This document shows positions 34,468-45,065 of a stretch of DNA of 62,559 bases, in pieces (position 1 is the first letter of the stretch; each line of letters begins with the position of its first letter). The position numbers were made by a program, and so were the translations under genes. Below the pieces are notes generated by a model that was not told the origin of the DNA, did no database searches, and was given only the letters and a program-made list of their open reading frames with translations. The stretch is from Moraxella sp. GTDB lineage: Bacteria; Pseudomonadota; Gammaproteobacteria; Pseudomonadales; Moraxellaceae. Location of the stretch: positions 1 through 62,559 of the forward strand of contig JAUMUJ010000009.1 in the NCBI GenBank assembly GCA_030530785.1, read 5' to 3'.

Positions 34468-37353
34468 ATGAGCGTTTTAGACAAGCTGTCTGCCACTTAC
34501 GACCCCACCCAAATTGAATCAGGCATTTATCAAACGTGGGAAGACAGGGGCTATTTTAAGCCAACCCTTGATAAACCAAAATCTTTTTCCATCGCCATTC
34601 CCCCACCAAACGTAACAGGCTCACTCCATATGGGTCATGGCTTTAACAACACCATCATGGACGCACTTACCCGCTTTCATCGCATGAAAGGCTACAACAC
34701 CCTATGGCAACCTGGTACTGACCACGCAGGGATTGCCACACAAATGGTGGTGGAGCGCCAGCTTGGTTTGCAGGGCATTAGCCGTCATGATTTGGGGCGT
34801 GAGAAGTTTATTGAAAAAGTGTGGGAATGGAAAAACCAATCTGGTGGCAACATCACTCGCCAAATCCGCCGTCTGGGTTCATCGGTGGACTGGTCTCGTG
34901 AACGCTTTACCATGGACGATGATTTATCCAAAGTGGTCAAAGAAGTGTTTGTCCGCTTGCATGATGAAGGCTTGATTTATCGTGGTAAACGATTGGTAAA
35001 CTGGGACTGCAAACTACACACCGCCCTATCCGACTTAGAAGTGGAGAGCGTGGAAGAGCAAGGCAATCTGTGGCATTTTAAATATCATTTTACCGACAAA
35101 GGTTTGACCACCCAAGACGGCAAAAATTACCTTGTCGTGGCAACCACACGCCCTGAAACCCTGCTTGGCGACAGTGCGGTGGCAGTACACCCTGATGATG
35201 AGCGTTATGCCCATTTGATTGGCAAAAGCATTGTCCTACCCATCACAGGGCGTGAAGTACCCATCGTGGCAGACGATTATGTGGAAAAAGACTTCGGCAC
35301 AGGGTGCGTCAAAATCACGCCAGCTCATGACTTTAACGACCATGAGCTTGGCAAACGCCACGACTTACCGCTCATCAATATTTTTGATACAGATGCGTGT
35401 GTCAAGGCAGAATTTGACTTTATCGCCAAAGTGGGCGAGCCGATTTCTGACCACATCACCGCACCAGCCGACTATGCAGGGCTTGACCGCTTTGTCGCTC
35501 GTAAAAAATTGGTGGAGCAAGCCGAACGTGAACACTGGCTTGAAAAGATTGAACCTTACACCCTAAAAGCCCCCCGTGGCGACCGCTCTGGCGTGATTGT
35601 TGAGCCACTTTTGACCGACCAATGGTACGTCAAAATCGCCCCCCTTGCTAAGCCCGCCATTCAAGCGGTACAAAATGGCGACATCAAATTCGTCCCTGAG
35701 CAGTACACCAATATGTACATGGCGTGGATGCGTGATATTCAAGACTGGTGTATCAGCCGTCAGCTGTGGTGGGGACATCGTATCCCTGCATGGTATGATG
35801 ATAATGGCAGTGTGTATGTGGGGCGTGATGAAGATGAAGTGCGCACCAAACACAATCTGGGCGACACCCCACTTCGCCAAGATGAGGACGTGTTAGATAC
35901 TTGGTTTAGCTCGGCTCTGTGGACGTTTAGCACGCTGGATTGGACGGGGACGGATAAAGATTTTGACAACACCATCTTACAAAACTTTCACCCCACAAGC
36001 GTGCTGGTAACGGGCTTTGACATCATTTTCTTTTGGGTTGCCCGTATGATTATGATGACACTTCATTTTGTCAAAGATAAAGACGGCAAGCCACAAGTGC
36101 CATTTCATACCGTCTATGTACATGGCTTGGTGCGTGATAGCGAAGGGCAAAAGATGAGTAAGTCTAAGGGCAATGTGCTTGACCCTTTGGATTTGATTGA
36201 CAGCATTGACCTAGAAAGTCTGGTTGCCAAACGCACGACAGGGCTGATGAACCCCAAAGATGCCGTAAAAATTGAAAAAGCCACTCGCAAAGAATTCCCA
36301 GATGGCATTCTTGCTCATGGCACAGATGCATTGCGTTTTACCTTTGCAAGCCTTGCCAGCACAGGGCGAGACATCAATTTTGACCTAAAACGTGTGGAGG
36401 GGTATCGTAACTTTTGTAATAAGATTTGGAACGCCACTCGCTTTGTTCTCATGAATGTAGAAGGCAAACCAATCAGCGACACACCCCGCACCGAGCTGTG
36501 GGAGCTGTCCGAAAAATGGATTGTCAGCCGATTGCAAAAGTGTGAGCAAGCGGTAAACTTGGCATTTGAGACCTACCGTTTTGATTTGGCTTCGCAATCC
36601 ATTTATGACTTTATTTGGAATGAATACTGCGACTGGTATGTGGAGCTTGTCAAGCCCGTCCTAAACGATGAAAGTGTGTCCGATGAGCGTAAAGCCGAGA
36701 TTCGCCGTGTGCTGTTGTCGGTACTGGAAGTCGCCCTGCGTTTGACGCACCCCATCATGCCGTTTATCACCGAAGAGATTTGGCAAACGCTTGCCCCCAT
36801 GCTTGGGCAAACAGGCGAAAGTATCATGCTTGCTCCGTTCCCTGTGGCGGACGATGAGCGTATTGACGAGCAAGCCGAAAGCGACATGGCATGGCTACAA
36901 AATCTCATCGGTGCGGTGCGAAACATTCGTGGCGAGATGAAGCTGGGCAATGCCGTGCGACTGCCTGTGCTACTACAAGGCGTAACGAACGAGGAGCGGG
37001 CAAGCCTTGCACGCATTGAAAGCCAATTTAAAGCCCTTGCTAAGGTTGAAACATTGACCATTGTCGGCGATGATGACAAGATTCCCCTGTCATCGCAAGC
37101 CTTGATTGGTTCGCTAAAAGTGCTGGTGCCGATGAAAGGCTTGATTGACCCAACTGCCGAGCTAAACCGTCTAAATAAAGTGCGTGAAAAACTGCAAGCC
37201 CAAGCGGACGCAATCAGCAAAAAACTATCCAATGAAGGCTTTGTCGCCAAAGCACCTGCCAATGTCGTCTCGGCTGAAAAAGACAGACTGGCTGAATTAG
37301 AAGGGCAGATTGGTAAGGTTAGGGAGAGTGTGGAAGAAATTAAGGCTTTGTAA
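34468..37353 (+). CDS. valS: Valyl-tRNA synthetase
   Basis: A 961-residue class I synthetase. The HIGH-type motif is in [18 protein letters not shown], and the KMSKS loop in [17 protein letters not shown]. The editing domain ([25 protein letters not shown]) and the C-terminal coiled coil ([32 protein letters not shown]) are both present. Length is normal. It is monocistronic; the A/T-rich modification cassette follows after 78 bp. Confidence 0.97.
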   Translation: MSVLDKLSATYDPTQIESGIYQTWEDRGYFKPTLDKPKSFSIAIPPPNVTGSLHMGHGFNNTIMDALTRFHRMKGYNTLWQPGTDHAGIATQMVVERQLGLQGISRHDLGREKFIEKVWEWKNQSGGNITRQIRRLGSSVDWSRERFTMDDDLSKVVKEVFVRLHDEGLIYRGKRLVNWDCKLHTALSDLEVESVEEQGNLWHFKYHFTDKGLTTQDGKNYLVVATTRPETLLGDSAVAVHPDDERYAHLIGKSIVLPITGREVPIVADDYVEKDFGTGCVKITPAHDFNDHELGKRHDLPLINIFDTDACVKAEFDFIAKVGEPISDHITAPADYAGLDRFVARKKLVEQAEREHWLEKIEPYTLKAPRGDRSGVIVEPLLTDQWYVKIAPLAKPAIQAVQNGDIKFVPEQYTNMYMAWMRDIQDWCISRQLWWGHRIPAWYDDNGSVYVGRDEDEVRTKHNLGDTPLRQDEDVLDTWFSSALWTFSTLDWTGTDKDFDNTILQNFHPTSVLVTGFDIIFFWVARMIMMTLHFVKDKDGKPQVPFHTVYVHGLVRDSEGQKMSKSKGNVLDPLDLIDSIDLESLVAKRTTGLMNPKDAVKIEKATRKEFPDGILAHGTDALRFTFASLASTGRDINFDLKRVEGYRNFCNKIWNATRFVLMNVEGKPISDTPRTELWELSEKWIVSRLQKCEQAVNLAFETYRFDLASQSIYDFIWNEYCDWYVELVKPVLNDESVSDERKAEIRRVLLSVLEVALRLTHPIMPFITEEIWQTLAPMLGQTGESIMLAPFPVADDERIDEQAESDMAWLQNLIGAVRNIRGEMKLGNAVRLPVLLQGVTNEERASLARIESQFKALAKVETLTIVGDDDKIPLSSQALIGSLKVLVPMKGLIDPTAELNRLNKVREKLQAQADAISKKLSNEGFVAKAPANVVSAEKDRLAELEGQIGKVRESVEEIKAL

Positions 37354-37365
37354 TTAGCCCAATGT

Positions 37366-37407
37366 ATCACTCCAAGCATTGTAATATGTTTGGGGTGATA
37401 TATGTTT
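37366..37407 (+). terminator. Weak hairpin after valS
   Basis: GTATCACTCCAA can pair with TTGGGGTGATAT over 12 bp with two G-U pairs and a 14-nt loop. The T run after it is short, so terminator function is uncertain. Confidence 0.35.
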
Positions 37408-37431
37408 TAAGAAATAAGATTTGGATAGTGT

Positions 37432-40110
37432 ATGAATGATGACATCTTAAAAAAATTAACAGAAATTGTTGATAACTTCAATATTGAAAATTTTATTTAT
37501 GATTTCTTGCTGGCATATGGTATCAGCAAGTCTGTTGTTAGTCGCCTAAAAAAAGGAGACCAGAATCGCTCAGCTCGTCAAAATGAAGTTTTATATGCAA
37601 AAAAGATAATATTTAGAACAGAAAATAGCGACAATCTTTTTAATGCCATAGACGATATTCACAAAGATACTCTTATCCAAAAACACAATCCAAGATTTGC
37701 TGTGATGACTGATTGCGTGCAGTTGGTTGCAAAAGATTTAAAGTTTGGGAAAACATTAGATATTCCATTAAAGGAATTACCAAAATATTTTGATTTCTTT
37801 TTGCCACTAGCAGGTAGTGAAGTTTATTATTCAGCAAATGATAATGAAGCAGATAGAAATGCCGCCTATAAAATGGCAACTTTATACGACAAATTGATTG
37901 AAGCTAATCCTGATATTTATCAATCAAAAGAGCGTACTCATCATTTAAATGTCTTTTTATCAAGATTGTTATTTTGCTTCTTTGCAGAAGATACAGGTAT
38001 TTTTCCTGAAGATAGTATATTTACTAATACACTTGTTCAGCATACCCATAAAAATGGTCAGGACACACATTTATTTTTAGATAAGTTATTTTCAAGATTA
38101 AATCAAAAGAATGCCGACAATTTACCTGATTTTTTAACCAAGTTTCCCTATGTGAATGGCGGTTTGTTTAAGGATAATATTTTATCTCCAGTATTTTCTA
38201 GTGAAGCCTATAAAATATTGGTTGAACTGGGTGAGTTGCAATGGAAAAATATCAATCCAGATATTTTTGGGTCTATGATTCAAGCTGTAACCACAGGTGT
38301 TGATAGAAGTAAATTAGGACAACATTATACTTCTGTACCCAATATTTTAAAACTCATCAAACCTTTATTTCTTGATGAGTTTTATGAAGAATTAGAAAAA
38401 GCAACCACAATCACTCAATTATATAAATTACAAAATCGGATTGCTAATGCCAAATTTTTTGACCCTGCTTGTGGTAGTGGTAATTTTCTAATTATCACTT
38501 ATAAAGAGCTTCGGGTATTAGAAATTGAAATTATTAAAAAAATTATAGAGTTGTCAGTAGACAAACTTACTTTAAGTACTTTTGCTTCTCAAATCAATAT
38601 CTCAAAGTTTTATGGGATTGAAATTGATGATTTTGCTCACGAAATTGCTATTTTATCCTTGTGGCTTGCAGAGCATCAAATGAATATTATTTTTGAAGAA
38701 CGATTGTTTGGCTATACGGAAGTTGCTTCCATCTTGCCTTTAAAATCAATTGGCAACATTAAACAAGGAAATGCCACAAGAGTAAAATGGGAGGCGGTTT
38801 GCCCAATTTTGGATGATGATGAAGTTTATGTGATTGGTAATCCGCCGTATCTAGGATATAGCAGACAAACAGAAGAAATGAAAAAAGATATGGATATAGT
38901 TTTCGCAACAAAAAATGACTACAGAAAATTAGATTATATTTCTTGTTGGTTTTATAAAGCTACACATTTTATAAAAAATAGCAATGCAAAATATGCTTTT
39001 GTTACAACCAATTCTATAACTCAAGGTGAACAAGTTAGTTTATTGTGGCCATTAATTCTAGAAAATGGTCAAGAAATTGATTTTGCTTATCAATCATTTA
39101 AATGGACTAATAACGCCAAAGGAAATGCTGGTGTAGCAGTAGTGATTATAGGCATAAGAAATATTAATAATTTATCAAAATCACTATACAATGAACATAT
39201 GAGGCAAGGAGTGAAAAATATTAATCCTTACTTGATTAATTCTGCTAATGTCTACATAAAACCTAGAAGGAAGCCAATTAGTAATATACCAATAATGATC
39301 AAAGGAAGTTCTCCTGGTGATAATGGTTATCTTTTGTTAAATGAGGAAGATGTAAAAAAAGTTCTGTCAGAGAATCCAGAGGCAGAAACATTTATAAAAA
39401 AATATATTGGAGCATCTGAGTTTATTGAAGGAGTATATAGATATTGTATATATATTCCAAAAGATAAAGTTAAGCAAGCTTATCAAATTGATGATTTTGC
39501 CAGACGTTTTGCAGAAGTTGAAAATTTCAGGTTGACTAGTAAGAAAATTGCAACTCAAAAAAAAGCTGAAATACCACATTTTTTCGATGAAGATAAGTAC
39601 CAAGCTGGCGAGTTTATCTTGGTGCCACAAACAGGCTCCGAAAGAAGGCATTATATACCAATTGGTTATTTTGATGACTCTTATGTCGCTTCGAATGCAA
39701 CAAGAGTTATTTATAAAGCTAAACCATGGCTGTTTGCTATAATTTCATCAAGAATGCATATTGTCTGGGTGAAAGCAGTAGCAGGTAGATTGAAAACTGA
39801 TATGCAATATTCAAATACCCTTTGTTATAACACCTTTCCTTTTCCAAAAATTGACAAAAAGCAAGAAGAGATTTTATCTCAATATGTTTTTGACATTTTA
39901 GACGCTCGTGCCAATCATCTTGGAAAAACTTTGGCGTGGATGTATGATCCAGATACAATGCCTTCTGATTTAAAAGAAGCACATCAAGCACTTGATGAAG
40001 CAATAGAAAGATGTTACCGTTTACAGCCCTTTTCTAGTGATGCCGAACGCCTAGAATATTTATTTAAACTTTATGAAAAAATGATCGCCAACGAGAATTT
40101 AAAAGCATAA
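37432..40110 (+). CDS. MmeI-like class I SAM-dependent DNA methyltransferase with degenerate nuclease region
   Basis: An 892-residue protein laid out like MmeI-type (type IIL/IIG) enzymes. It has an N-terminal region, a helical spacer (CFFAEDTGIFPEDSIF, about 182-197), GQHYTSVPNILKLIKPLF, the SAM-binding motif DPACGSGNF (344-352), the adenine N6 catalytic motif NPPY (470-473), then a target-recognition and C-terminal region (VPQTGSERRHYIPIGYF, later NTFPFPKI). In MmeI the N terminus holds a D..ExK nuclease site. The aligned stretch here (KKIIFRTENSDNL, residues 57-69) lacks the Glu and Lys. It therefore probably methylates without cutting. A helicase and a GIY-YIG nuclease gene follow. Base composition is visibly richer in A/T than valS, suggesting transfer. 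Confidence 0.88.
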   Translation: MNDDILKKLTEIVDNFNIENFIYDFLLAYGISKSVVSRLKKGDQNRSARQNEVLYAKKIIFRTENSDNLFNAIDDIHKDTLIQKHNPRFAVMTDCVQLVAKDLKFGKTLDIPLKELPKYFDFFLPLAGSEVYYSANDNEADRNAAYKMATLYDKLIEANPDIYQSKERTHHLNVFLSRLLFCFFAEDTGIFPEDSIFTNTLVQHTHKNGQDTHLFLDKLFSRLNQKNADNLPDFLTKFPYVNGGLFKDNILSPVFSSEAYKILVELGELQWKNINPDIFGSMIQAVTTGVDRSKLGQHYTSVPNILKLIKPLFLDEFYEELEKATTITQLYKLQNRIANAKFFDPACGSGNFLIITYKELRVLEIEIIKKIIELSVDKLTLSTFASQINISKFYGIEIDDFAHEIAILSLWLAEHQMNIIFEERLFGYTEVASILPLKSIGNIKQGNATRVKWEAVCPILDDDEVYVIGNPPYLGYSRQTEEMKKDMDIVFATKNDYRKLDYISCWFYKATHFIKNSNAKYAFVTTNSITQGEQVSLLWPLILENGQEIDFAYQSFKWTNNAKGNAGVAVVIIGIRNINNLSKSLYNEHMRQGVKNINPYLINSANVYIKPRRKPISNIPIMIKGSSPGDNGYLLLNEEDVKKVLSENPEAETFIKKYIGASEFIEGVYRYCIYIPKDKVKQAYQIDDFARRFAEVENFRLTSKKIATQKKAEIPHFFDEDKYQAGEFILVPQTGSERRHYIPIGYFDDSYVASNATRVIYKAKPWLFAIISSRMHIVWVKAVAGRLKTDMQYSNTLCYNTFPFPKIDKKQEEILSQYVFDILDARANHLGKTLAWMYDPDTMPSDLKEAHQALDEAIERCYRLQPFSSDAERLEYLFKLYEKMIANENLKA

Positions 40111-40128
40111 TTGATTAGGTGAATACCA

Positions 40129-42108
40129 ATGCCAGATTTTTTTAAAGCCGAATATCAGCGAACAGGTCTTAGCAAAAAAACAAATGAACTGGGTATGCGA
40201 GAAATGCAAGAAATTGCATTTCGGGCAAATTCTGCTCAATACTTATTGATTAAAGCACCGCCTGCTTCGGGTAAATCTCGTGCTTTAATGTTTATTGCTC
40301 TTGAAAAATTACAAAATCAAGGTATTAAAAAAGTCATTGTTGCTGTGCCAGAGCGTAATATTGGAGCTTCATTTAAAGCAACAGCATTAAGTAAAGACGG
40401 ATTTTTTGCTGACTGGCTACCAAATCCACATTATAATTTGTGTACTGCCAATTCAGAACAAAGTAAAGTCAAAACATTTTTGGAGTTTCTGGATTCGGAT
40501 GAGCAGATTTTAATCTGTACACACGCTACTTTTCGTTTTGCCTGTGCTAAAATTGATGAGAAACAATTAAATGATTGCTTAATTGCAATTGATGAATTTC
40601 ATCATATTTCGGCAGATGAAGACAATAGATTGGGCGAAGTTATTAAAAATATTATGGCAAAATCAAATGCTCATATTATTGCAATGACAGGGTCATATTT
40701 TAGGGGGGATAATGTCCCAGTATTATTGCCAGAAGACGAAATTAAATTTACCAAAGTAACTTATAACTATTACCAACAATTAAATGGTTATGAGTTTTTA
40801 AAATCATTGGGAATTGGTTATCATTTTTATACTGGTCGGTATTTCAAAAAACCATTTGATAAAGAGATTTCCGCCCTAGAAGAAGTATTAGATATTAACA
40901 AAAAAACGATTATCCATATCCCAAATGTTAATGCCAATGAATCGTCAAAAGATAAGTTTGCTGAAGTGGGGCATATTATTGATATATTAGGCGATGTAGA
41001 ATATCAAGATGACAAAACTGGGGTTATTTATGTTACGAATGCAAAGACCAAAAAACGCTTAAAAATTGCGGATTTGGTTAATGATGATCCAAAAGAAAGA
41101 GAAAAAATCTCAGCTTATTTACGCACTTGTGCAATGGAAGATGTGGATGCAATTGATGTCATTATTGCTTTGGGTATGGCAAAAGAAGGTTTTGATTGGC
41201 CGTATTGCGAGCACGCTTTGACAATTGGTTATCGTGGTTCGCTAACTGAAATCATTCAAATTATTGGGCGAGCAACCAGAGATAGTGCTAATAAAACTCA
41301 CGCACAGTTTACCAACTTAATCGCCGAACCTGATGCTGAAGGCACAGAAGTTAAAATAGCGGTAAATAATATGCTAAAGGCAATTACTGCTTCTTTATTA
41401 ATGGAGCAAGTATTGGCACCTAATTTTAATTTTAAACTTAAATCTGAAAATGAAGAAGAAGCCAAGAAAGATAAACAAAATGACGATAAAAATACCATTC
41501 GTGTGCGTGGCTTTAAGACACCCACTTCTCAGCGAGCCAAAGATATTATTGAGCAGGATTTAAATGATTTAAAGGCAAAAATATTGCAAGATGACACAAT
41601 GTTAAAAGCAATGCCCGGAAATTTGGAGCCAGAAGTTATTAACAAAGTGCTTATTCCCAAAATCATTAAGGAAACCTATCCTGATTTAGATGATAATGAT
41701 GTTGAAGCCATAAGACAATATGTCGTTATTGATTCTGTAGTTAAGAATGGCGAGATTATTGAGCAAGCCGATAAGAAATTTATTAGAATGGCAAATAGCT
41801 TTGTGAATATTGATGATATTCATATTGATTTAATTGACCAAGTTAATCCATTTCAAAAAGCCTTTGAAATCTTATCTAAAGCCATTACATCAAAAACATT
41901 GAGAATTATTGATGAACATATTCAAGCAATCAAAATAGAGATGACTGAAGAAGAAGCACTGCTATTGTGGCCAAGGATTTTGGACTTTCGCAAAAGTACA
42001 GGCGAGTTGCCAAGTCTACAATCATTTGACCCTAGAGAAAAAAGAATGGCAGAAGCAATAGTTTTTTTGCGAGAATTAAAGCGTAAGCGTCAAATGGGCG
42101 AGATTTAA
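40129..42108 (+). CDS. Superfamily 2 (DEAD/DEAH-like) helicase of a modification/defence cassette
   Basis: A 659-residue helicase. Walker A is APPASGKS (43-50); Walker B is DEFHH (155-159), followed by TGSYFRGD as motif III. The second RecA-like domain carries GFDWP..CEHALTIGY and motif VI QIIGRATRD, giving an intact ATPase core. The C-terminal 250 residues are charged, helical and unassigned. It starts 18 bp after the methyltransferase and 10 bp before the nuclease gene, so the three genes form one operon. It probably translocates DNA or remodels it for the partner nuclease. Confidence 0.85.
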   Translation: MPDFFKAEYQRTGLSKKTNELGMREMQEIAFRANSAQYLLIKAPPASGKSRALMFIALEKLQNQGIKKVIVAVPERNIGASFKATALSKDGFFADWLPNPHYNLCTANSEQSKVKTFLEFLDSDEQILICTHATFRFACAKIDEKQLNDCLIAIDEFHHISADEDNRLGEVIKNIMAKSNAHIIAMTGSYFRGDNVPVLLPEDEIKFTKVTYNYYQQLNGYEFLKSLGIGYHFYTGRYFKKPFDKEISALEEVLDINKKTIIHIPNVNANESSKDKFAEVGHIIDILGDVEYQDDKTGVIYVTNAKTKKRLKIADLVNDDPKEREKISAYLRTCAMEDVDAIDVIIALGMAKEGFDWPYCEHALTIGYRGSLTEIIQIIGRATRDSANKTHAQFTNLIAEPDAEGTEVKIAVNNMLKAITASLLMEQVLAPNFNFKLKSENEEEAKKDKQNDDKNTIRVRGFKTPTSQRAKDIIEQDLNDLKAKILQDDTMLKAMPGNLEPEVINKVLIPKIIKETYPDLDDNDVEAIRQYVVIDSVVKNGEIIEQADKKFIRMANSFVNIDDIHIDLIDQVNPFQKAFEILSKAITSKTLRIIDEHIQAIKIEMTEEEALLLWPRILDFRKSTGELPSLQSFDPREKRMAEAIVFLRELKRKRQMGEI

Positions 42109-42118
42109 GGTAGGTAAA

Positions 42119-43333
42119 ATGAGTGATAAAAAATTAACCTTAAATGATATTTTAAATGATGATGCTTTTGGTATTTTGGATATTCAAACAAAAGCAACTC
42201 ACATTAAAACTGATGAAGACCGCTTAATTGATGAATTTGAAGAAATTAATATTTTTTTGGATAAAAATAAGCGTGAACCTAGTTCTGGCAGTATGTCCGA
42301 ATATGGATTGCTAGCAAAATTAAAAAAAATTCGTAATGATGACATTGCCAAAAAAACCTTAAAACCGTTTGACAGACACAATTTATTGGGATATGTTGAA
42401 ATAGACATTCCAACATTGCAAGAAGTGCTTGGTGATAAATCTGGCATCTTGGATATTGATGATGATTTTTCTGTTTTCCAATATCGGCATATTCCAAAAG
42501 AGCAAGATAGAGCCAAAACAGACTTTATTGCTCGCCGTAAACCAATGGGTGATAGAGAATTTTCCCCTTATGAGAAGCTATTTCATCAAGTTCATCAAGA
42601 TATTGCAGAAGGCAGAAGGAGAATTATAGAGTTTAAGGATGTAGATACCGAATTAAAGGCTGGTGGTTTTTATTTTATTGATGGTGTAATGATTTATCTT
42701 GAAAGCACGGAAACTAGTCGCAAAGATTCTGATCTAAAAAGCTCTATGATAAATCGTAAAGATGGTCGAACAAGAACCATTTTTGAGAATGGAACGGTTA
42801 GTAATATGTATTATCGTTCTGTGAGCAAGGCTATTTACGCAGGTGGTGCAAAAATGGTTTCCGACTTGGATAAAGCTGAACAATTGGTTTTCTTTGATGA
42901 ACCACAACATATTGATAATGAAGATATTAGTTCTGGTTGGATATATATTTTAAGATCAAAATCACAAAGAGCAGAAATTAAAAATATTGAAAACTTATAC
43001 AAAATTGGGTTTTCAAGTATGCCCGTTGAAGAGCGTATTAAAAATGCCAAAAATGAAGCAACTTATCTTTATGATGATGTGGCGGTCGTTTGTACCTATG
43101 AAGTTTATAATATTAATGCCAAAAAACTAGAACAGTTGATTCATAGAGTATTTGCAAGTGCCTGTTTGGATATTGAATTTACCACTAAAGACAATTTAAG
43201 AATTAACCCAAGAGAATGGTTTATTGTACCAAAAGAAGTTATTGAACAGGCAATTGGATTGATATTAAAAAATGAAATTGTACATTATAGATTTGATGGG
43301 GGTTGTCAATTATTAGTTAGAAAAGATAATTGA
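42119..43333 (+). CDS. GIY-YIG (T5orf172-like) nuclease
   Basis: A 404-residue protein. The N-terminal 260 residues are helical and charged, with no family I recognise. The C-terminal 140 residues form a GIY-YIG domain of the T5orf172/MUG113 type: SGWIYILRS (GIY strand), NLYKIGFSSMPVEERIKNA (YIG strand plus catalytic Arg), EQLIHRVFASACLDIEF, and INPREWFIVP, with the metal-binding acidic residues. It is last in the methyltransferase-helicase operon and probably supplies the cutting activity. Its stop is followed by a convergent gene. Confidence 0.82.
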   Translation: MSDKKLTLNDILNDDAFGILDIQTKATHIKTDEDRLIDEFEEINIFLDKNKREPSSGSMSEYGLLAKLKKIRNDDIAKKTLKPFDRHNLLGYVEIDIPTLQEVLGDKSGILDIDDDFSVFQYRHIPKEQDRAKTDFIARRKPMGDREFSPYEKLFHQVHQDIAEGRRRIIEFKDVDTELKAGGFYFIDGVMIYLESTETSRKDSDLKSSMINRKDGRTRTIFENGTVSNMYYRSVSKAIYAGGAKMVSDLDKAEQLVFFDEPQHIDNEDISSGWIYILRSKSQRAEIKNIENLYKIGFSSMPVEERIKNAKNEATYLYDDVAVVCTYEVYNINAKKLEQLIHRVFASACLDIEFTTKDNLRINPREWFIVPKEVIEQAIGLILKNEIVHYRFDGGCQLLVRKDN

Positions 43334-43366
43334 CAAAGTATTGGTTGATGAGTTTAAGTGAGGGTT

Positions 43367-44272
43367 TTATGTAAAAACCTCCCCAACCACCCCAAACACC
43401 ACACTATGCCCCTGTACAATCACATCAATATCAGGGGCATAGCCACCACCCATTGTTACCACCATTGGCAGTCGGCTATCAAACAGCGTTTCAATCACAT
43501 ACCACTCTCGCTCGTACAGCCCATTCATCGTTAGATTTATCCGCCCAAGTCTGTCATCAGCCAGCACATCCACCCCTGCTTGATAAAACACAAAATCGGG
43601 TTTAAAGTCATCAAGCACTTTGGGTAAATGGTATTTTAACAAACTTAAATACTCATCATCGCCCACACCGTCCGCCAAACCAATATCCAAATCCGATTTT
43701 GGTTTATGATAAGGATAATTTTTCTCGCCGTGCATACTCATCACAAAAACATTGGCATTGTCCGCCATAAGGGACGCATTGCCATTGCCTTGATGAACAT
43801 CTAGGTCAAGGATTAAAATGCGTTTGGCAAGCCCTTCTTTTAACAGCACATTGCTCGCCACACAAATGTCATTTAAAATACAAAAGCCCTCGCCACTGTC
43901 CGCAAAGGCGTGGTGCGTCCCACCCGAAGTGGACAGGCTAATGCCGTCCGTCAAGGCATAATTGGCACATTCTATGGTTGCCCCAACCACCAGCCGTTCA
44001 CGGTCTATCAGGGACTTACTCATTGGCAAGCCAATTTTTCGGCAGTCTTTGGGCGATAAGGTCAGATTATCAAGGGCGTGCCAATACTCCACCGTGTGCG
44101 TGGTCAAAATCTCGTTCACGCTTGCCATTTTTGGGGTAAAAAACTGCTCGGGCGTGGCAATGCCGTCCGCAATCAGTTTTTTGGGCAAAAGTTCATATTT
44201 TGCCATGGGGAAACGGTGTCCATCTGGCAAGGGCAGGGCAAACTCGGGGCAATGAGCGATTTTAAAGGACAT
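43367..44272 (-). CDS. Histone deacetylase family (class II-like) amidohydrolase
   Basis: A 301-residue zinc deacetylase fold. STSGGTHHAFADSGEGFCILNDICVAS, LILDLDVHQGNGNA (zinc-binding Asp and His), FYQAGVDVLADDRLGRINLT, and MGGGYAPDI match the family; the catalytic HH pair and zinc ligands are intact. Bacterial members act on acetylated polyamines, acetoin-related or other small amides, or proteins; the substrate cannot be predicted. It is 5 bp downstream of the YbjN gene and probably co-transcribed with it. Confidence 0.92.
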   Translation of the reverse strand: MSFKIAHCPEFALPLPDGHRFPMAKYELLPKKLIADGIATPEQFFTPKMASVNEILTTHTVEYWHALDNLTLSPKDCRKIGLPMSKSLIDRERLVVGATIECANYALTDGISLSTSGGTHHAFADSGEGFCILNDICVASNVLLKEGLAKRILILDLDVHQGNGNASLMADNANVFVMSMHGEKNYPYHKPKSDLDIGLADGVGDDEYLSLLKYHLPKVLDDFKPDFVFYQAGVDVLADDRLGRINLTMNGLYEREWYVIETLFDSRLPMVVTMGGGYAPDIDVIVQGHSVVFGVVGEVFT

Positions 44273-44277
44273 AAAGA

Positions 44278-44913
44278 TTATTGGGCAGTATGGGTGGGCA
44301 GAAAAAACGTCCGCTTTTCATCGTTCACGACCGCTTTTATCTCATCGCTTATCTCCACATAGTCGCTTACCCGTTGGCTAGGCTCATCATCGGACAGCAC
44401 CGTTTTTGTGATGTTTTTGGCGATTTGGGTCAAACTTGCCACCGCCTGCAAATAACAGCCCAACGCCTTATCACTTAGCACGGTAAATTCAGCATCAAAG
44501 GTAATTTTAGTACGCACTTCACCATCTGTGGGGTCAAATTCAATCCCGCCGAAGTTAATGTTCAGATTGGTTTTGACAATCTCCATCAGCATGGCGGTAT
44601 GATGACTGGCAGGCACGCTGTCATCTAGCACCCCAAACATCACCACCAACTGATTGTCTTCATTAATGCGAAACACACACGTCCAATCGTTGTCGTTGTC
44701 TGTAAAGCCCAAAATCAGATGGTGTGTCTGACCATCATCAGCAGGTGGGCGATGGTCATATTTCCACTTTTGTTCATCAAGCCATGCCATGATTTGTGTG
44801 GTGATGGGGTGATTTTTATCCGATGGTGTTTTTTGGTGATGGCGGTTTATTTTTTTATCCGTGTCAGTGGGCGTTTTTAATTTTAACAACAGGCTTTTAA
44901 TTTTTTGAAACAT
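44278..44913 (-). CDS. YbjN domain protein
   Basis: A 211-residue protein. It has a basic, polar N-terminal 45 residues, then a YbjN-type domain: WACVFRINEDNQLVVMFGVLDD-like strands (TCVFRINEDNQLVVMFGVLDD), MLMEIVKTNLNINFGGIEFDPTDGEVRTKITFDAEF, and LQAVASLTQIA. This domain resembles type III secretion chaperone folds and is found in putative sensory regulators. It is probably cytoplasmic. It is the first gene of a two-gene unit with the deacetylase. Confidence 0.8.
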   Translation of the reverse strand: MFQKIKSLLLKLKTPTDTDKKINRHHQKTPSDKNHPITTQIMAWLDEQKWKYDHRPPADDGQTHHLILGFTDNDNDWTCVFRINEDNQLVVMFGVLDDSVPASHHTAMLMEIVKTNLNINFGGIEFDPTDGEVRTKITFDAEFTVLSDKALGCYLQAVASLTQIAKNITKTVLSDDEPSQRVSDYVEISDEIKAVVNDEKRTFFLPTHTAQ

Positions 44914-45065
44914 TGCTTTACCATGATTTTATCAAAATACCATCTTAGCATAACAAAAAACAGGAGTTTTAAAAAGTCTTTTTTGTGTGTTTTTGTGGTG
45001 TTATGGCAAGTTTTCATTTGTGTCAATTTTTGTTATGATAGCGGTTTATTTTTGATTGATGACCT

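Noticed and set aside
36603-37379. 258-codon minus-strand frame over the end of valS
   Set aside because: Ser/Thr-rich antisense translation of a conserved synthetase domain, with no ribosome-binding site.
37432-37500. Simple-sequence repeat for phase variation at the start of the methyltransferase gene
   Set aside because: No tetranucleotide or longer repeat run is present near the start, unlike known phase-variable Moraxella methyltransferases.
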